The notes beneath the pieces are model-generated. The model searched no databases. It was not told the origin of the DNA and was given only the letters and a program-made list of their open reading frames with translations. A stretch of 64,000 nt of DNA from Tropicibacter sp. R16_0 (GTDB lineage: Bacteria; Pseudomonadota; Alphaproteobacteria; Rhodobacterales; Rhodobacteraceae): positions 41,374 through 105,373 of the forward strand of contig NZ_JAGHRE010000013.1 in NCBI RefSeq assembly GCF_017743935.1, written 5' to 3'. This document shows positions 56,632 through 64,000 of the stretch, in pieces; positions within the stretch are counted from its first letter, which is position 1; each line of letters starts with the position of its first letter. A program made the translations under genes and the position numbers.

Positions 56632-57567
56632 ATGCAGGAAGAGAGTACTGCGAGCCTCGGCTCGGCGTTCGGCGCCCTATGGAATGGGTTGCTGTGGACG
56701 CTGCAAAACCTGGCCGAAGCATTTTTGAACATTGGATACGCCATCGCGAACCCGTCGCTTTGGCTGGATTGGTCCAACAAGGAAGCGGTCATGCGCTTCG
56801 TCTATTACGGGGGATCGGTGGAGTTCTTCTTTGCCGTCTTTGTAATTGTCCTGGTGATCACCATCATCGGCATGATCCGCCGCAACTTCATGTGGGGGTG
56901 TGTGCGCGTCCTCGAAGGGTTCGCCAACACGGTTGGCCGCTTCTTTGCCTGGGCCGGTCTGCTGATGGTGCTGCAACAGATCATCATCGTCTTCATGCAA
57001 CGGATTTTCACCCGTCCGGACATCGTGTTCGGTTTTGGTGTGCCGCTGCAGTTCGACATCAGCTGGTACGCTGAAGAACTCAAGCTTTACAATGCGTTGG
57101 TCGTCTCTCTTTGTGTGACTTACACCTTTGTGCAAGGCGGCCACGTCCGTGTTGACCTGATCTATTCGGCCGTGCGTTTCCGCACCAAGAAGGTCATCGA
57201 CATGTTCGGTTCGATCTTCTTCATGATCCCCACCGCCGTGCTGATCTGGATGTATGGCTGGTACTTCATGTGGCGTCACCTGATCGTGCCGAAGCCTTCG
57301 GCCAGTGACACGCTGGACCGCCTGCTGCTGAAATCGCGGGCAATGCGGTGGAATGTGGAAACCATCGGCTTTTCGCCCAACGGTTTCACCGCCTACTTCA
57401 TCTTCAAGATCCTGCTGGTGGCTTTTGCCGGTCTGGTCTTCATCCATGCGATTGCCTTCTTCTACCGCTCGTATCTCGAGTTCGTCGAAGGCGAGGGCAG
57501 CGAAAACAAATACCTCGACAAGGATAGCCTTGGAGAGGGTGAAGAAGCCTATGAAGGCGCTCATTGA
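56632..57567 (+). CDS. dctQ: TRAP transporter small permease (DctQ)
   Basis: A 311-residue small TRAP subunit, longer than the usual about 170. A hydrophobic region lies at about 60-120, and the DctQ core from about 120 (ELKLYNALVVSLCVTYTFVQGGHVRVDLIYSAV, quoted in part) contains the conserved HVRVDL. ATG 56632 follows GGGGGA; the frame to 56563 is rejected. Seventeen bp before dctM. Confidence 0.88.
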   Translation: MQEESTASLGSAFGALWNGLLWTLQNLAEAFLNIGYAIANPSLWLDWSNKEAVMRFVYYGGSVEFFFAVFVIVLVITIIGMIRRNFMWGCVRVLEGFANTVGRFFAWAGLLMVLQQIIIVFMQRIFTRPDIVFGFGVPLQFDISWYAEELKLYNALVVSLCVTYTFVQGGHVRVDLIYSAVRFRTKKVIDMFGSIFFMIPTAVLIWMYGWYFMWRHLIVPKPSASDTLDRLLLKSRAMRWNVETIGFSPNGFTAYFIFKILLVAFAGLVFIHAIAFFYRSYLEFVEGEGSENKYLDKDSLGEGEEAYEGAH

Positions 57568-57584
57568 GAATAGGAACCTGAGCT

Positions 57585-59939
57585 ATGCTATTCGGTCTTG
57601 ATGGCGTCGAAATCGGCCTCATTATTGTATTCTTCTGTCTCTTCGGGGGCATTCTGTCCGGCTTTCCGGTGGCCTTTGCCATCGGTGGCGCCGGGATCAT
57701 CTCCTTCGGTATCATTGCCGCGCTCGACAGCGCGGGGCTGCTGATCCACCAGGCCATCGACACCTCGTCGACGGTCTATCGCGATCTGGTCAACTCTGGC
57801 GTCAAGCCTGACTCGATCTCGGTCTTTAGGTATCCGGAGTTACCCAGGGTGGCCGAGGCGGTCTTCCCCAAGGGGTGGGAAGTTGCGATGGATCGCAACG
57901 TCTCGTTCATCGTGAACCGCATCAACGAGCGTGTTTTGGCGGGTCAGTCGATTGAAACCCTGCTGGCGGTTCTGATGTTCGTCCTGATGGGCATCACGCT
58001 GGAGCGCTCCAAGATCGCGGACGATCTGCTGACCACCATGGCGCGTGTCTTTGGTCCGCTGCCCGGCGGTCTGGCGGTGTCGATTGTTGTTGTGGGGGCC
58101 TTCCTCGCCGCTTCGACCGGTATCGTTGGCGCGACTGTTGTCACCATGGGTCTGTTGGCACTGCCGACCATGTTGCGGAACGGGTATTCACCCGAGCTTG
58201 CAACCGGCGTCATCGCGGCATCGGGAACGTTGGGGCAGATCATTCCGCCCTCGATCGTGATCGTTCTGCTGGGTACCCTGGCGGGTGACCTCTATTCGGC
58301 GGCACAGGAAAGCCGTGCGGTTGCAGCGGGTTGTACTGATGCGTTGACCTATCTGGGCAAGCCTGCGGTTGTGTCCGTAGGGACCCTGTTCCAGGCGGCG
58401 CTGCTGCCGGGGATCATGCTGGCACTGCTCTATGCGCTTTATGCCTTCGGCTATGCGATGCTGAACCCGGACAAGGCACCGGCTGTGGAAATGGGAAGCT
58501 CGAACAACGAGCCGATCACCCGCAATGAAGGCCTGCTGTGGTTCCTGGCTGCACCCGTCGGTCTGATCGGTGGCGTGTTCCTGCTGGGCAGCGTTGGCCT
58601 GGTTGGATCGCAGGACATCACCGTCTCGGCCTTCTCGGACATCGGTGAGGGCGCGAGCCTGCGCACCAATGTCGGTGAGGAGTGCCAAGCGTCGATGATC
58701 GAGCTGCACGGGCAAGAGGCGTGGGATATCGCCCTGGCCGAGCAGCAGGCGATCAACGATGCAGGTGGTGTGACACAAAGCGAACGCCTGAGCGACGAAC
58801 AGATCGCCGAGGCCCGCCAGGCCAAGATCGACGCGGCCGCGCCGATTGGCACCGGGCTGGCGGTTCTGGCGGTTCTGTTGGGTCTGACCCTGATCCTGGG
58901 TCGTGGCATCGCGCCGTCCAAGGACACCAAGCCGCTGATCGTGGGGGCCATCGGTCTCTTGCTGATGGTGTTGGTGGACATCCTCTTTGTGAAGCCCACA
59001 ACGTCCTCGGGCGTGATGGCGGTGATGCTGGCCATTCCGGCGATTATCACGCTCTATGGCTGTAAAGAGGCGGCTCTGCGGGCCACCAAGAATGAGCTGA
59101 TCCGGGTGGTCTTCCCACCGCTGGTTCTGATCATCGCGGTTCTGGGTTCGATCCTGGGCGGCATCACCAACCCAACACCGGCTGCGGCGCTTGGGGCAGG
59201 TGGGGCCATCATGCTGGCGGCTTATCGCAAGCTGCAGGACGACGGGCGTTCGGGCAAGGTGATCATCATGTCCACCTTTGCGATCCTGATCTGTATCCTC
59301 GTGGGCATCAATTTTGACCTGCGGATCAACCAGGATGGCGTAAGCGTCGAAAGCTGGATCGCCTTCTTCGTGGCCTATGCGGCGTACCTCTATGCGCTGT
59401 TTGGTCTGATCTTTGGCTGCTGGGTTCTGTACGGTGGCGGGGTCCTGACCCCGGTCGTCCGCGAAACGGCCAAGGTGACGTCTATGGTTTTCACCATTCT
59501 GATCGGCTCGCAGCTGCTCAACCTGGTGGTCATCTCCTTTGGTGGCGAGCATTATATCCAGCAGTTCCTGAAGAGCTTTGACAACGAGTTCACGGTTTTC
59601 CTGATCGTGATGCTGGTGCTCTTCATCCTGGGCTTTGTGCTCGACTTCCTGGAGATCATCTACATCGTGATCCCGATCGTGGGTCCGGTGATCTATGGCG
59701 GGTCGTTTGATCCGAAATGGGTCACGATCATGGTGGCGGTGAACCTGCAGACCTCGTTCCTGACGCCACCCTTTGGGTTCGCTCTGTTCTACCTGCGCGG
59801 TGTGGCACCAAAAGAGGTCACGACAGGGCATATCTACCGCGGGATCCTGCCGTTTGTGCTGATCCAAGTGGCGGGTCTTGCACTGTTGTGGACGTTCCCC
59901 AGCATCGTGACCATCATCCCGGACCTGATCCCGAATTGA
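57585..59939 (+). CDS. dctM: Oversized TRAP transporter large permease (DctM)
   Basis: A 784-residue large TRAP subunit against about 425 in the classical family. The N-terminal DctM core (GFPVAFAIGGAGI, LERSKIADDLLTTM, AASTGIVGATVVTMGLLALPTMLRNGYSPELATG, quoted in part) is interrupted after the second helix by an about 60-residue soluble insertion (YRDLVNSGVKPDSISVFRYPELP...), and the middle carries a second soluble loop (about 340-410). The C-terminal part includes GGITNPTPAAALGAGGA and FLTPPFGFALFYLRGV. It imports the DctP ligand with sodium; long DctM forms of this kind occur in Rhodobacteraceae 2-oxoacid systems. A strong terminator follows. Confidence 0.9.
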   Translation: MLFGLDGVEIGLIIVFFCLFGGILSGFPVAFAIGGAGIISFGIIAALDSAGLLIHQAIDTSSTVYRDLVNSGVKPDSISVFRYPELPRVAEAVFPKGWEVAMDRNVSFIVNRINERVLAGQSIETLLAVLMFVLMGITLERSKIADDLLTTMARVFGPLPGGLAVSIVVVGAFLAASTGIVGATVVTMGLLALPTMLRNGYSPELATGVIAASGTLGQIIPPSIVIVLLGTLAGDLYSAAQESRAVAAGCTDALTYLGKPAVVSVGTLFQAALLPGIMLALLYALYAFGYAMLNPDKAPAVEMGSSNNEPITRNEGLLWFLAAPVGLIGGVFLLGSVGLVGSQDITVSAFSDIGEGASLRTNVGEECQASMIELHGQEAWDIALAEQQAINDAGGVTQSERLSDEQIAEARQAKIDAAAPIGTGLAVLAVLLGLTLILGRGIAPSKDTKPLIVGAIGLLLMVLVDILFVKPTTSSGVMAVMLAIPAIITLYGCKEAALRATKNELIRVVFPPLVLIIAVLGSILGGITNPTPAAALGAGGAIMLAAYRKLQDDGRSGKVIIMSTFAILICILVGINFDLRINQDGVSVESWIAFFVAYAAYLYALFGLIFGCWVLYGGGVLTPVVRETAKVTSMVFTILIGSQLLNLVVISFGGEHYIQQFLKSFDNEFTVFLIVMLVLFILGFVLDFLEIIYIVIPIVGPVIYGGSFDPKWVTIMVAVNLQTSFLTPPFGFALFYLRGVAPKEVTTGHIYRGILPFVLIQVAGLALLWTFPSIVTIIPDLIPN

Positions 59940-59955
59940 TGTTGGTGCAGAAATG

Positions 59956-59982
59956 AAAAGGGGGCCTCAGGCCCCCTTTTTT
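59956..59982 (+). terminator. Rho-independent terminator after dctM
   Basis: AAAAGGGGGCCT pairs with AGGCCCCCTTTT (12-bp perfect inverted repeat) and runs into a six-T tract. It lies 16 bp past the dctM stop and also faces the end of the convergent lipoprotein gene. Confidence 0.88.
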
Positions 59983-60000
59983 GTTTTATGAGCACCGGCC

Positions 60001-60435
60001 TTAGTTCTGAACTGCATCCAGGAACGATTCCTGTGACACTTCCGAAATGGTCATTTTGGCGCTTGCAAACTGTTGTTTCAGATTGATCACAAAGTACTGC
60101 GGTTTGCTTGGGTCGTTGACATAGGTCAGCGAGTTGGTTCGCAAGCCAAGATCGATCCCTTTGAAATCGATGTTCAAAACATGCTTGCCGGGCGGTGTTT
60201 GAAACGTGCCGACCTCGTTCACGGCAAGTGACTCGACCTCTTGGCCGTTCAGCAAAACGGCAATGGGCACGGCACTGCCTGCATAACCAGTGCTGCGCAG
60301 AACAAAGGCGGTGTTGCCATCTGCTTGTTGCAATGCCGAATTGATTGCATCGACCTCTCGTGTTCCGGTGCCGGTGCATGCGGCAACCAGACCGAGCGAG
60401 CAAAACAGAACAGCTGATTTAAGGGGGAATTTCAT
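60001..60435 (-). CDS. Small lipoprotein of unknown function
   Basis: A 144-residue protein with a lipoprotein signal: basic MKFPLK, hydrophobic core and lipobox LVAAC (Cys20). The mature part is beta-rich (STGYAGSAVPIAVLLNGQEVESLAV, KHVLNIDFKGIDLGL, quoted in part), a layout like DUF2846-type envelope proteins, but I do not firmly recognise it. There is no obvious ribosome site before the ATG. Confidence 0.7.
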   Translation of the reverse strand: MKFPLKSAVLFCSLGLVAACTGTGTREVDAINSALQQADGNTAFVLRSTGYAGSAVPIAVLLNGQEVESLAVNEVGTFQTPPGKHVLNIDFKGIDLGLRTNSLTYVNDPSKPQYFVINLKQQFASAKMTISEVSQESFLDAVQN

Positions 60436-60765
60436 AAGGTTAGTCTCGTGTGTAACGTCAGTGGCGGCAAATTTTCAAATAGGTGAGGGATTTGCAATCA
60501 GGGTTAAGAGGAATCTTTACTAAATTCGAAGCGTGTGGCTCTTGGAAAAAATGCAACCAATAAGCGCATAATGAGGCATGTGTTGGACCCTTGTTTCAGC
60601 TTTGATCGAGCATTGGACTGCGTAGAGATCAAAGCCTAGAAAAAAACAGGGTGTTTGGGTATCCTTTGACGGTTTTCCAACCGCTTGCATCACAAGACGT
60701 CGCTTGCCACCAAAGGCCCAGCACGTTGCGCGATCAGGGGGCGATTTCGGCCGGAAACGCTTGGG
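60436..60765. other. Gene-free stretch
   Basis: This 330-bp gap between the lipoprotein start and the DUF2855 stop is richer in A+T than its surroundings and shows no credible reading frame, RNA gene or clear hairpin. It presumably holds the lipoprotein promoter. Confidence 0.5.
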
Positions 60766-61854
60766 TCACCTATGCAGGGATATCGTCCACGCCTGATCCG
60801 CGGGGGTTTTGCCAGCCAAAACCTCGCGATAGGCGGATTCTACCTGGTCCAGTCCCTGCGCGTGGTTGATCGTCAGCCAATCCGCGCTCTTGTGCATCGC
60901 TTGCGTCCAGAAGGCGCCCGAACGGCGCTCAAACTCACCCGGTCCCCAATCGGCATTGCGTTTGGCAATGTGGCCGGGAGCAAAGAACATCTCGGATCGC
61001 TCGCGAATGTAACCATCGCCCATCCCGGCCTCGGAATAATGCGTCAGGCCCACGTGGCTGGTGAACCGCATATTGTCACCCAAGTGCTGGTGCAGGCGCG
61101 AGATCACCGGGCCAGAGCCCGACATGTCGATGATCAGGGTGGGAACGTTGTCGAGTTCGGCCTCGATCTGGTCATAGGTCAGCACCTGATCATACAGATC
61201 CAGGGCATCAACCTTGGCCTTGTTTCCGGTAGATGTCAGTCCGACGATCTTGGGGGCATTCGGATCGGCCTGAAAGGCATAGCCCGTGCCGATCCCGGTT
61301 TTGGACGAGGCCGAAACGATGAGCACCTGTTCCGCGCCATACCAGTCTCCGGCCAGAGCAAAGTCATAGAGACAGAAGGAGGTCGCATAGAGGGGCCAGA
61401 GCACCATGCGCATGTCATCGGTCGCGGGATCGTCCTGCGGATCGTTGGACAGGCGCAGATAGCGATTGTACACGGCAGCAAGGTCCTTGCGATGATCCGA
61501 GGCGTCGAAAAACCGCGTTTGGTCAATGCGGCCAGGTTCCAGCACGGCATGGCTGCCCATTGGCCAATATCCATAAAGCCGCTCACCAACCGCGATCTCG
61601 GGCAGGCCGCTGGCCTCAACGATACCGATGCCCCAAACCGGGATGACACCGAACGCGTCGTCCACGGTTGGGAAAAACTTCCAATAGCCGATGCGATCAC
61701 CGACAACGCCATAGGTGATGTTGTTCGCGGTCATCCCAAAGCGCTCGATCCGCACAAGGATCTTTCCGCTCAGGTCATTGGGGCTGTGGGTTGTGCTGAC
61801 ACCAAGTTCGCCCAGGTTTGTCTTGCGGACCTGCATGGTCGTGATCTCGGTCAT
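60766..61854 (-). CDS. DUF2855-family protein
   Basis: A 362-residue protein matching the DUF2855 pattern: ILVRIERFGMTANNITYGVVGDRIGYWKFFP near residue 32, GVIPVWGIGIVEAS, the GWYGAEQVLIVSASSKTGIGTGYA-like segment in the middle and THVGLTHYSE-like sequence later. It resembles a medium-chain dehydrogenase/reductase without visible zinc ligands. The reaction is unknown. GGGAGAG lies before the ATG. Confidence 0.82.
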   Translation of the reverse strand: MTEITTMQVRKTNLGELGVSTTHSPNDLSGKILVRIERFGMTANNITYGVVGDRIGYWKFFPTVDDAFGVIPVWGIGIVEASGLPEIAVGERLYGYWPMGSHAVLEPGRIDQTRFFDASDHRKDLAAVYNRYLRLSNDPQDDPATDDMRMVLWPLYATSFCLYDFALAGDWYGAEQVLIVSASSKTGIGTGYAFQADPNAPKIVGLTSTGNKAKVDALDLYDQVLTYDQIEAELDNVPTLIIDMSGSGPVISRLHQHLGDNMRFTSHVGLTHYSEAGMGDGYIRERSEMFFAPGHIAKRNADWGPGEFERRSGAFWTQAMHKSADWLTINHAQGLDQVESAYREVLAGKTPADQAWTISLHR

Positions 61855-61987
61855 GCGACTCTCCCATTTCGCCTGATCTTTCTTCCGCCACAGAGTGCCA
61901 CGTTCATTTTGAATGGGTAACGGTGACGTTGCGCTGCCAAATGGTACCTGCTTCTGGCATCAGGGACGATGAGCAATCTGCGATGAC

Positions 61988-62067
61988 GCGCCGAGCGATA
62001 AGCGAGGCGCCCGGCTTGGGCGGGCGGAGATGCCCCGCAGGGGGTATCGACGACCGGCGGGAGAGCC
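61988..62067 (-). repeat. Structured intergenic element, copy F
   Basis: Minus-strand reading: GGCTCTCCCGCCGGTCGTCG, hairpin ATACCCC-CTGC-GGGGCAT, CTCCGCCCGCCC in place of the usual CTCCTCCCGTTGGGC, then a GCGCCTCGC/GCTCGGCGC stem. It begins 25 bp past the stop of the VOC gene, in sense. More diverged than copies A-D and G. Confidence 0.7.
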
Positions 62068-62092
62068 TGGTTTGACCACAAGCGTGGAGGCA

Positions 62093-62482
62093 TCAGGAGA
62101 ACTGCAGCAGGTCCCACCGATTGCCAAAAGGATCGCGCCAGACCGCAACCGTGCCATAAGGTTCATGGCGTGGCTCTTCCTCGAACTCCACCCCTTGGGC
62201 CAGCATCGCGGCGTGATCTCGGGCGAAGTCATCCGTGGTCAGAAAGAACCCAACACGCCCGCCGGTCTGATTGCCAATCGCAGCCTCTTGGTTTGCGCCC
62301 TCCGCTTTGGCCAGAATGATCGAGCCGGATGTCCCGCCGGGCGGCGTCACCCGGACCCAACGCTTGCCATCGCCCAGATCCTCGTCCTGATCCAGGGTAA
62401 AGCCCAGCTGATCCACATAAAACGCCAGTGCCGCATCATAGTCGGGCACCACAAGGGCGATGGCAAAAAGCTGTTGTGGCAT
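62093..62482 (-). CDS. VOC-superfamily (glyoxalase-like) protein
   Basis: A 129-residue vicinal-oxygen-chelate protein: VPDYDAALAFYVDQLGFTLDQD near the start, RWVRVTPPGG in the middle and the final metal-side GTVAVWRDPFGNRWDLLQF. One beta-alpha-beta-beta-beta pair, so a dimer is expected. The substrate is unknown. Only 6 bp after bpt, so probably one transcript. Confidence 0.87.
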   Translation of the reverse strand: MPQQLFAIALVVPDYDAALAFYVDQLGFTLDQDEDLGDGKRWVRVTPPGGTSGSIILAKAEGANQEAAIGNQTGGRVGFFLTTDDFARDHAAMLAQGVEFEEEPRHEPYGTVAVWRDPFGNRWDLLQFS

Positions 62483-62488
62483 GTCAGA

Positions 62489-63304
62489 TCAGGGCGCGCG
62501 ACGGTCGGGCAATTGGATATTGGCGACCTGTTCGGCGATCGGGTCGGTGGACAGCGGGTGCGAGGCAGATTCGTAATCCTCGGGGTTCTTCATCACTTGC
62601 CACTCCCCGCCCACGTAAACCTCAAGGCCAGAGAACCGCGCCTTGTAGCCCATCTTGGGGCTCTCTGGTACCCAATACCCCAGGTAGACATAGGGTAGGT
62701 CGGCTTCCCGGGCGATCTCGATATGATCGAGGATCATGAAGGTGCCCAATGAGCTGCTGCGCAGTTCTGGCTCATAGAAGGAATAGACCATGCTCAACCC
62801 GTCTTCGAGCACATCTGTCAGGCTCACGGCCGCCAAAGCGTCCGTCTTGCGGTCACTGTATTCGATGACCCGGCTGCGTATCGGGGTTTCCTCGATCATG
62901 GCGGCAAATTCGAACACATCCATATCTGCCATGCCACCGTCGGCGTGGCGAATGTCCAGGTAGCGGCGAAAGAGCTCATACTGCTCGTCCGTGGCCCAGG
63001 GCGATGTCGCCCGGCGCCCCAGATGCGCATTGCGCCGCAGCGCGCGGCGTTGGCTCTTGTTGGCGACAAAATCGCTCACCTTGATGCGGGCTGAAAGGCA
63101 AGCGGCACAGTCGGCGCAAGACGGACGGTATAGCACGTTCTGCGAACGTCGAAACCCCTGTCGGGACAGGGCATTGTTCAACTGATCAGCCCCTTCGCCC
63201 TGCAAAGCGGTGAACAGCTTCCGCTCCATACGATTTTCAAGATAGGGGCAGGGTTGTGGGGCCGTCACGTAGAACTGTGGAACAATCGGCAGCGTGTGGC
63301 GCAT
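62489..63304 (-). CDS. bpt: Aspartate/glutamate leucyltransferase (N-end rule)
   Basis: A 271-residue aminoacyl-tRNA-protein transferase of the Bpt/Ate family that adds Leu to N-terminal Asp or Glu and so marks proteins for ClpS/ClpAP. The N-terminal domain has [15 protein letters not shown] and the C-terminal GNAT-like fold the region [25 protein letters not shown], quoted in part, and [24 protein letters not shown] 63304 is preceded by TTG 63307 in the open frame; ATG is used. Confidence 0.9.
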   Translation of the reverse strand: MRHTLPIVPQFYVTAPQPCPYLENRMERKLFTALQGEGADQLNNALSRQGFRRSQNVLYRPSCADCAACLSARIKVSDFVANKSQRRALRRNAHLGRRATSPWATDEQYELFRRYLDIRHADGGMADMDVFEFAAMIEETPIRSRVIEYSDRKTDALAAVSLTDVLEDGLSMVYSFYEPELRSSSLGTFMILDHIEIAREADLPYVYLGYWVPESPKMGYKARFSGLEVYVGGEWQVMKNPEDYESASHPLSTDPIAEQVANIQLPDRRAP

Positions 63305-63378
63305 CAAAAAAACTCATAAGGCGGCTCGCGGTTTCAAGGGATGATAGCAATCGATCCCAAAGCCGCCAAGTGGCGATT

Positions 63379-63507
63379 GCAGGACCTTTCGGTCCTGCGT
63401 CCTGCGGACGGCGGGGGGCCGGGCAGGCGCGGGCAAAGCCCGCGCCTGCCCGGCCCAACGGGAGGAGATGTTTCGCCAGAAACACCGACGACGGGCGGGA
63501 GTGCTCC
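63379..63507 (-). repeat. Structured intergenic element, copy G
   Basis: Minus-strand reading: CACTCCCGCCCGTCGTC, hairpin GTGTTTC-TGGC-GAAACAT (63485-63468), CTCCTCCCGTTGGGCC, a long perfect stem GGGCAGGCGCGGGC-TTT-GCCCGCGCCTGCCC, then CGTCC-GCA-GGACG (63410-63398) and GCAGGACC-GAAA-GGTCCTGC (63398-63379). It begins 27 bp past the RDD gene stop, in sense. Confidence 0.85.
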
Positions 63508-63534
63508 GAAGCAGTGCCCTGGCTAGGGTCTGCG

Positions 63535-63972
63535 TCAGGCGACAGCGCGCCGGTTGATGGCAACGGTGCCCAGCATCGCGTCTGTCAGACCTTGGGCGCG
63601 GGCGCTGGTCAGCATCATGATGACCGAGATCACCTGCAAGACAGGCAGAGCCATTGAAACCGTGTAGCCTGCGGTGTGAGCCAGGGCCAAGCCTCCATCC
63701 AGACGGGCGCCATAAGCGTCGCGAAGCTCGATCCCGACAAAGTGCATGCCCCAGGTGGCCGACCCGCTGGCGATGGTCGCCACGCGGTAGACAAATCCGA
63801 TCGCCAGATAGAGCAGCGGCCAGACAAAGAGACCAACAAAAGCGGTCATCAAAACAGCAAGCAAGCTCAGCGCCAGAATGATGCAACTGTCGAGAAGCCA
63901 GGCGAACAGCCGCTTCATCGCGACGGTTTCATAAAATTCTGGCTGGTGGTCGGGGTGGGGAAGATCTGTCAT
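63535..63972 (-). CDS. RDD-family membrane protein
   Basis: A 145-residue protein of the RDD family (named for Arg-Asp-Asp; here MKRLFAWLLDSCIILAL has R and D of the motif) with three predicted helices (about 22-45, 47-66, 102-123) and SATWGMHFVGIELRDAYG in the middle. Some RDD proteins act in ion or solute transport; the function is unknown. The last 28 bp of the window upstream show no further gene. Confidence 0.87.
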   Translation of the reverse strand: MTDLPHPDHQPEFYETVAMKRLFAWLLDSCIILALSLLAVLMTAFVGLFVWPLLYLAIGFVYRVATIASGSATWGMHFVGIELRDAYGARLDGGLALAHTAGYTVSMALPVLQVISVIMMLTSARAQGLTDAMLGTVAINRRAVA

Positions 63973-64000
63973 CTCACTCGAATTCCGGGGGGAGGGAGGG

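Noticed and set aside
58188..59867. 559-codon minus-strand open frame across dctM
   Set aside because: Very rich in His, Gln and Arg with no hydrophobic core; a shadow of the membrane-protein codons on the other strand.

Overview
This window looks like chromosomal DNA of a marine Rhodobacteraceae (roseobacter-type) alphaproteobacterium. The evidence is high G+C by eye, a single-enzyme (Shemin) 5-aminolevulinate synthase with a perfect FNR-type box upstream, rodZ next to ispG, a bacterial N-end-rule transferase (bpt), a TRAP transporter with a sensor kinase pair, several amine-demethylation-type enzymes, RTX/Hint secreted proteins, and unframeshifted prfB. No phage, insertion sequence, CRISPR array or rRNA was seen.

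Layout. 1-4 kb: the 3' end of a large secreted RTX protein, open at the window edge. 4-10 kb: small regulator/enzyme pairs (LysR with an Asp-nucleophile alpha/beta hydrolase; MarR with an Acg-type nitroreductase), an LDH2-type dehydrogenase and a DUF4345-DUF302 pair. 10.4-20.3 kb: a catabolic island with an overlapping operon on the minus strand (MttB-family methyltransferase, two FAD/GcvT dehydrogenases, class III aminotransferase) and a divergent LysR-TauD pair, separated by a perfect palindrome; this looks like a pathway for a methylated amine. 20-30 kb: housekeeping genes, two identical tRNA-Asp genes, hemA, rodZ and ispG. 31-46 kb: MFS carrier, DsbA/M48 envelope pair, amidase, PBP1A (mrcA), a HlyC-like acyltransferase overlapping a VCBS/Hint protein, RidA, an APH-family kinase, prfB, amidase and DUF2189. 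46-53 kb: Rieske monooxygenase with a coupled small gene and an XRE regulator, an OB/cold-shock-like protein behind a twin operator, ilvBH with a leader-peptide attenuator, and a 2-oxoglutarate oxygenase. 53-60 kb: HK/RR divergent from a TRAP (dctPQM) operon of 2-oxoacid type. 60-64 kb: lipoprotein, DUF2855, VOC, bpt and RDD.

The most unusual signal is not a protein. At least seven intergenic copies of one structured element (about 80-195 bp) lie mostly 4-30 bp past a stop codon and in the sense direction of that gene. They share two conserved flanks (CTCCCGCCCGTCGTC and CTCCTCCCGTTGGGCC) around a hairpin whose stem changes by paired substitutions while a TNNC loop is kept. This is followed by a long variable hairpin and, in three copies, further small hairpins. 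Other strong regulatory signals are the ilvB attenuator (leader peptide with five consecutive Leu/Val/Ile codons), the FNR box of hemA, twin GACGC-N6-GCGTC operators, and a 38-bp near-perfect palindrome before the Rieske gene.

All functions are read from motifs and remembered family features; no search was run. Start codons were moved inward from the longest frame wherever a ribosome binding site or family alignment argued for it.
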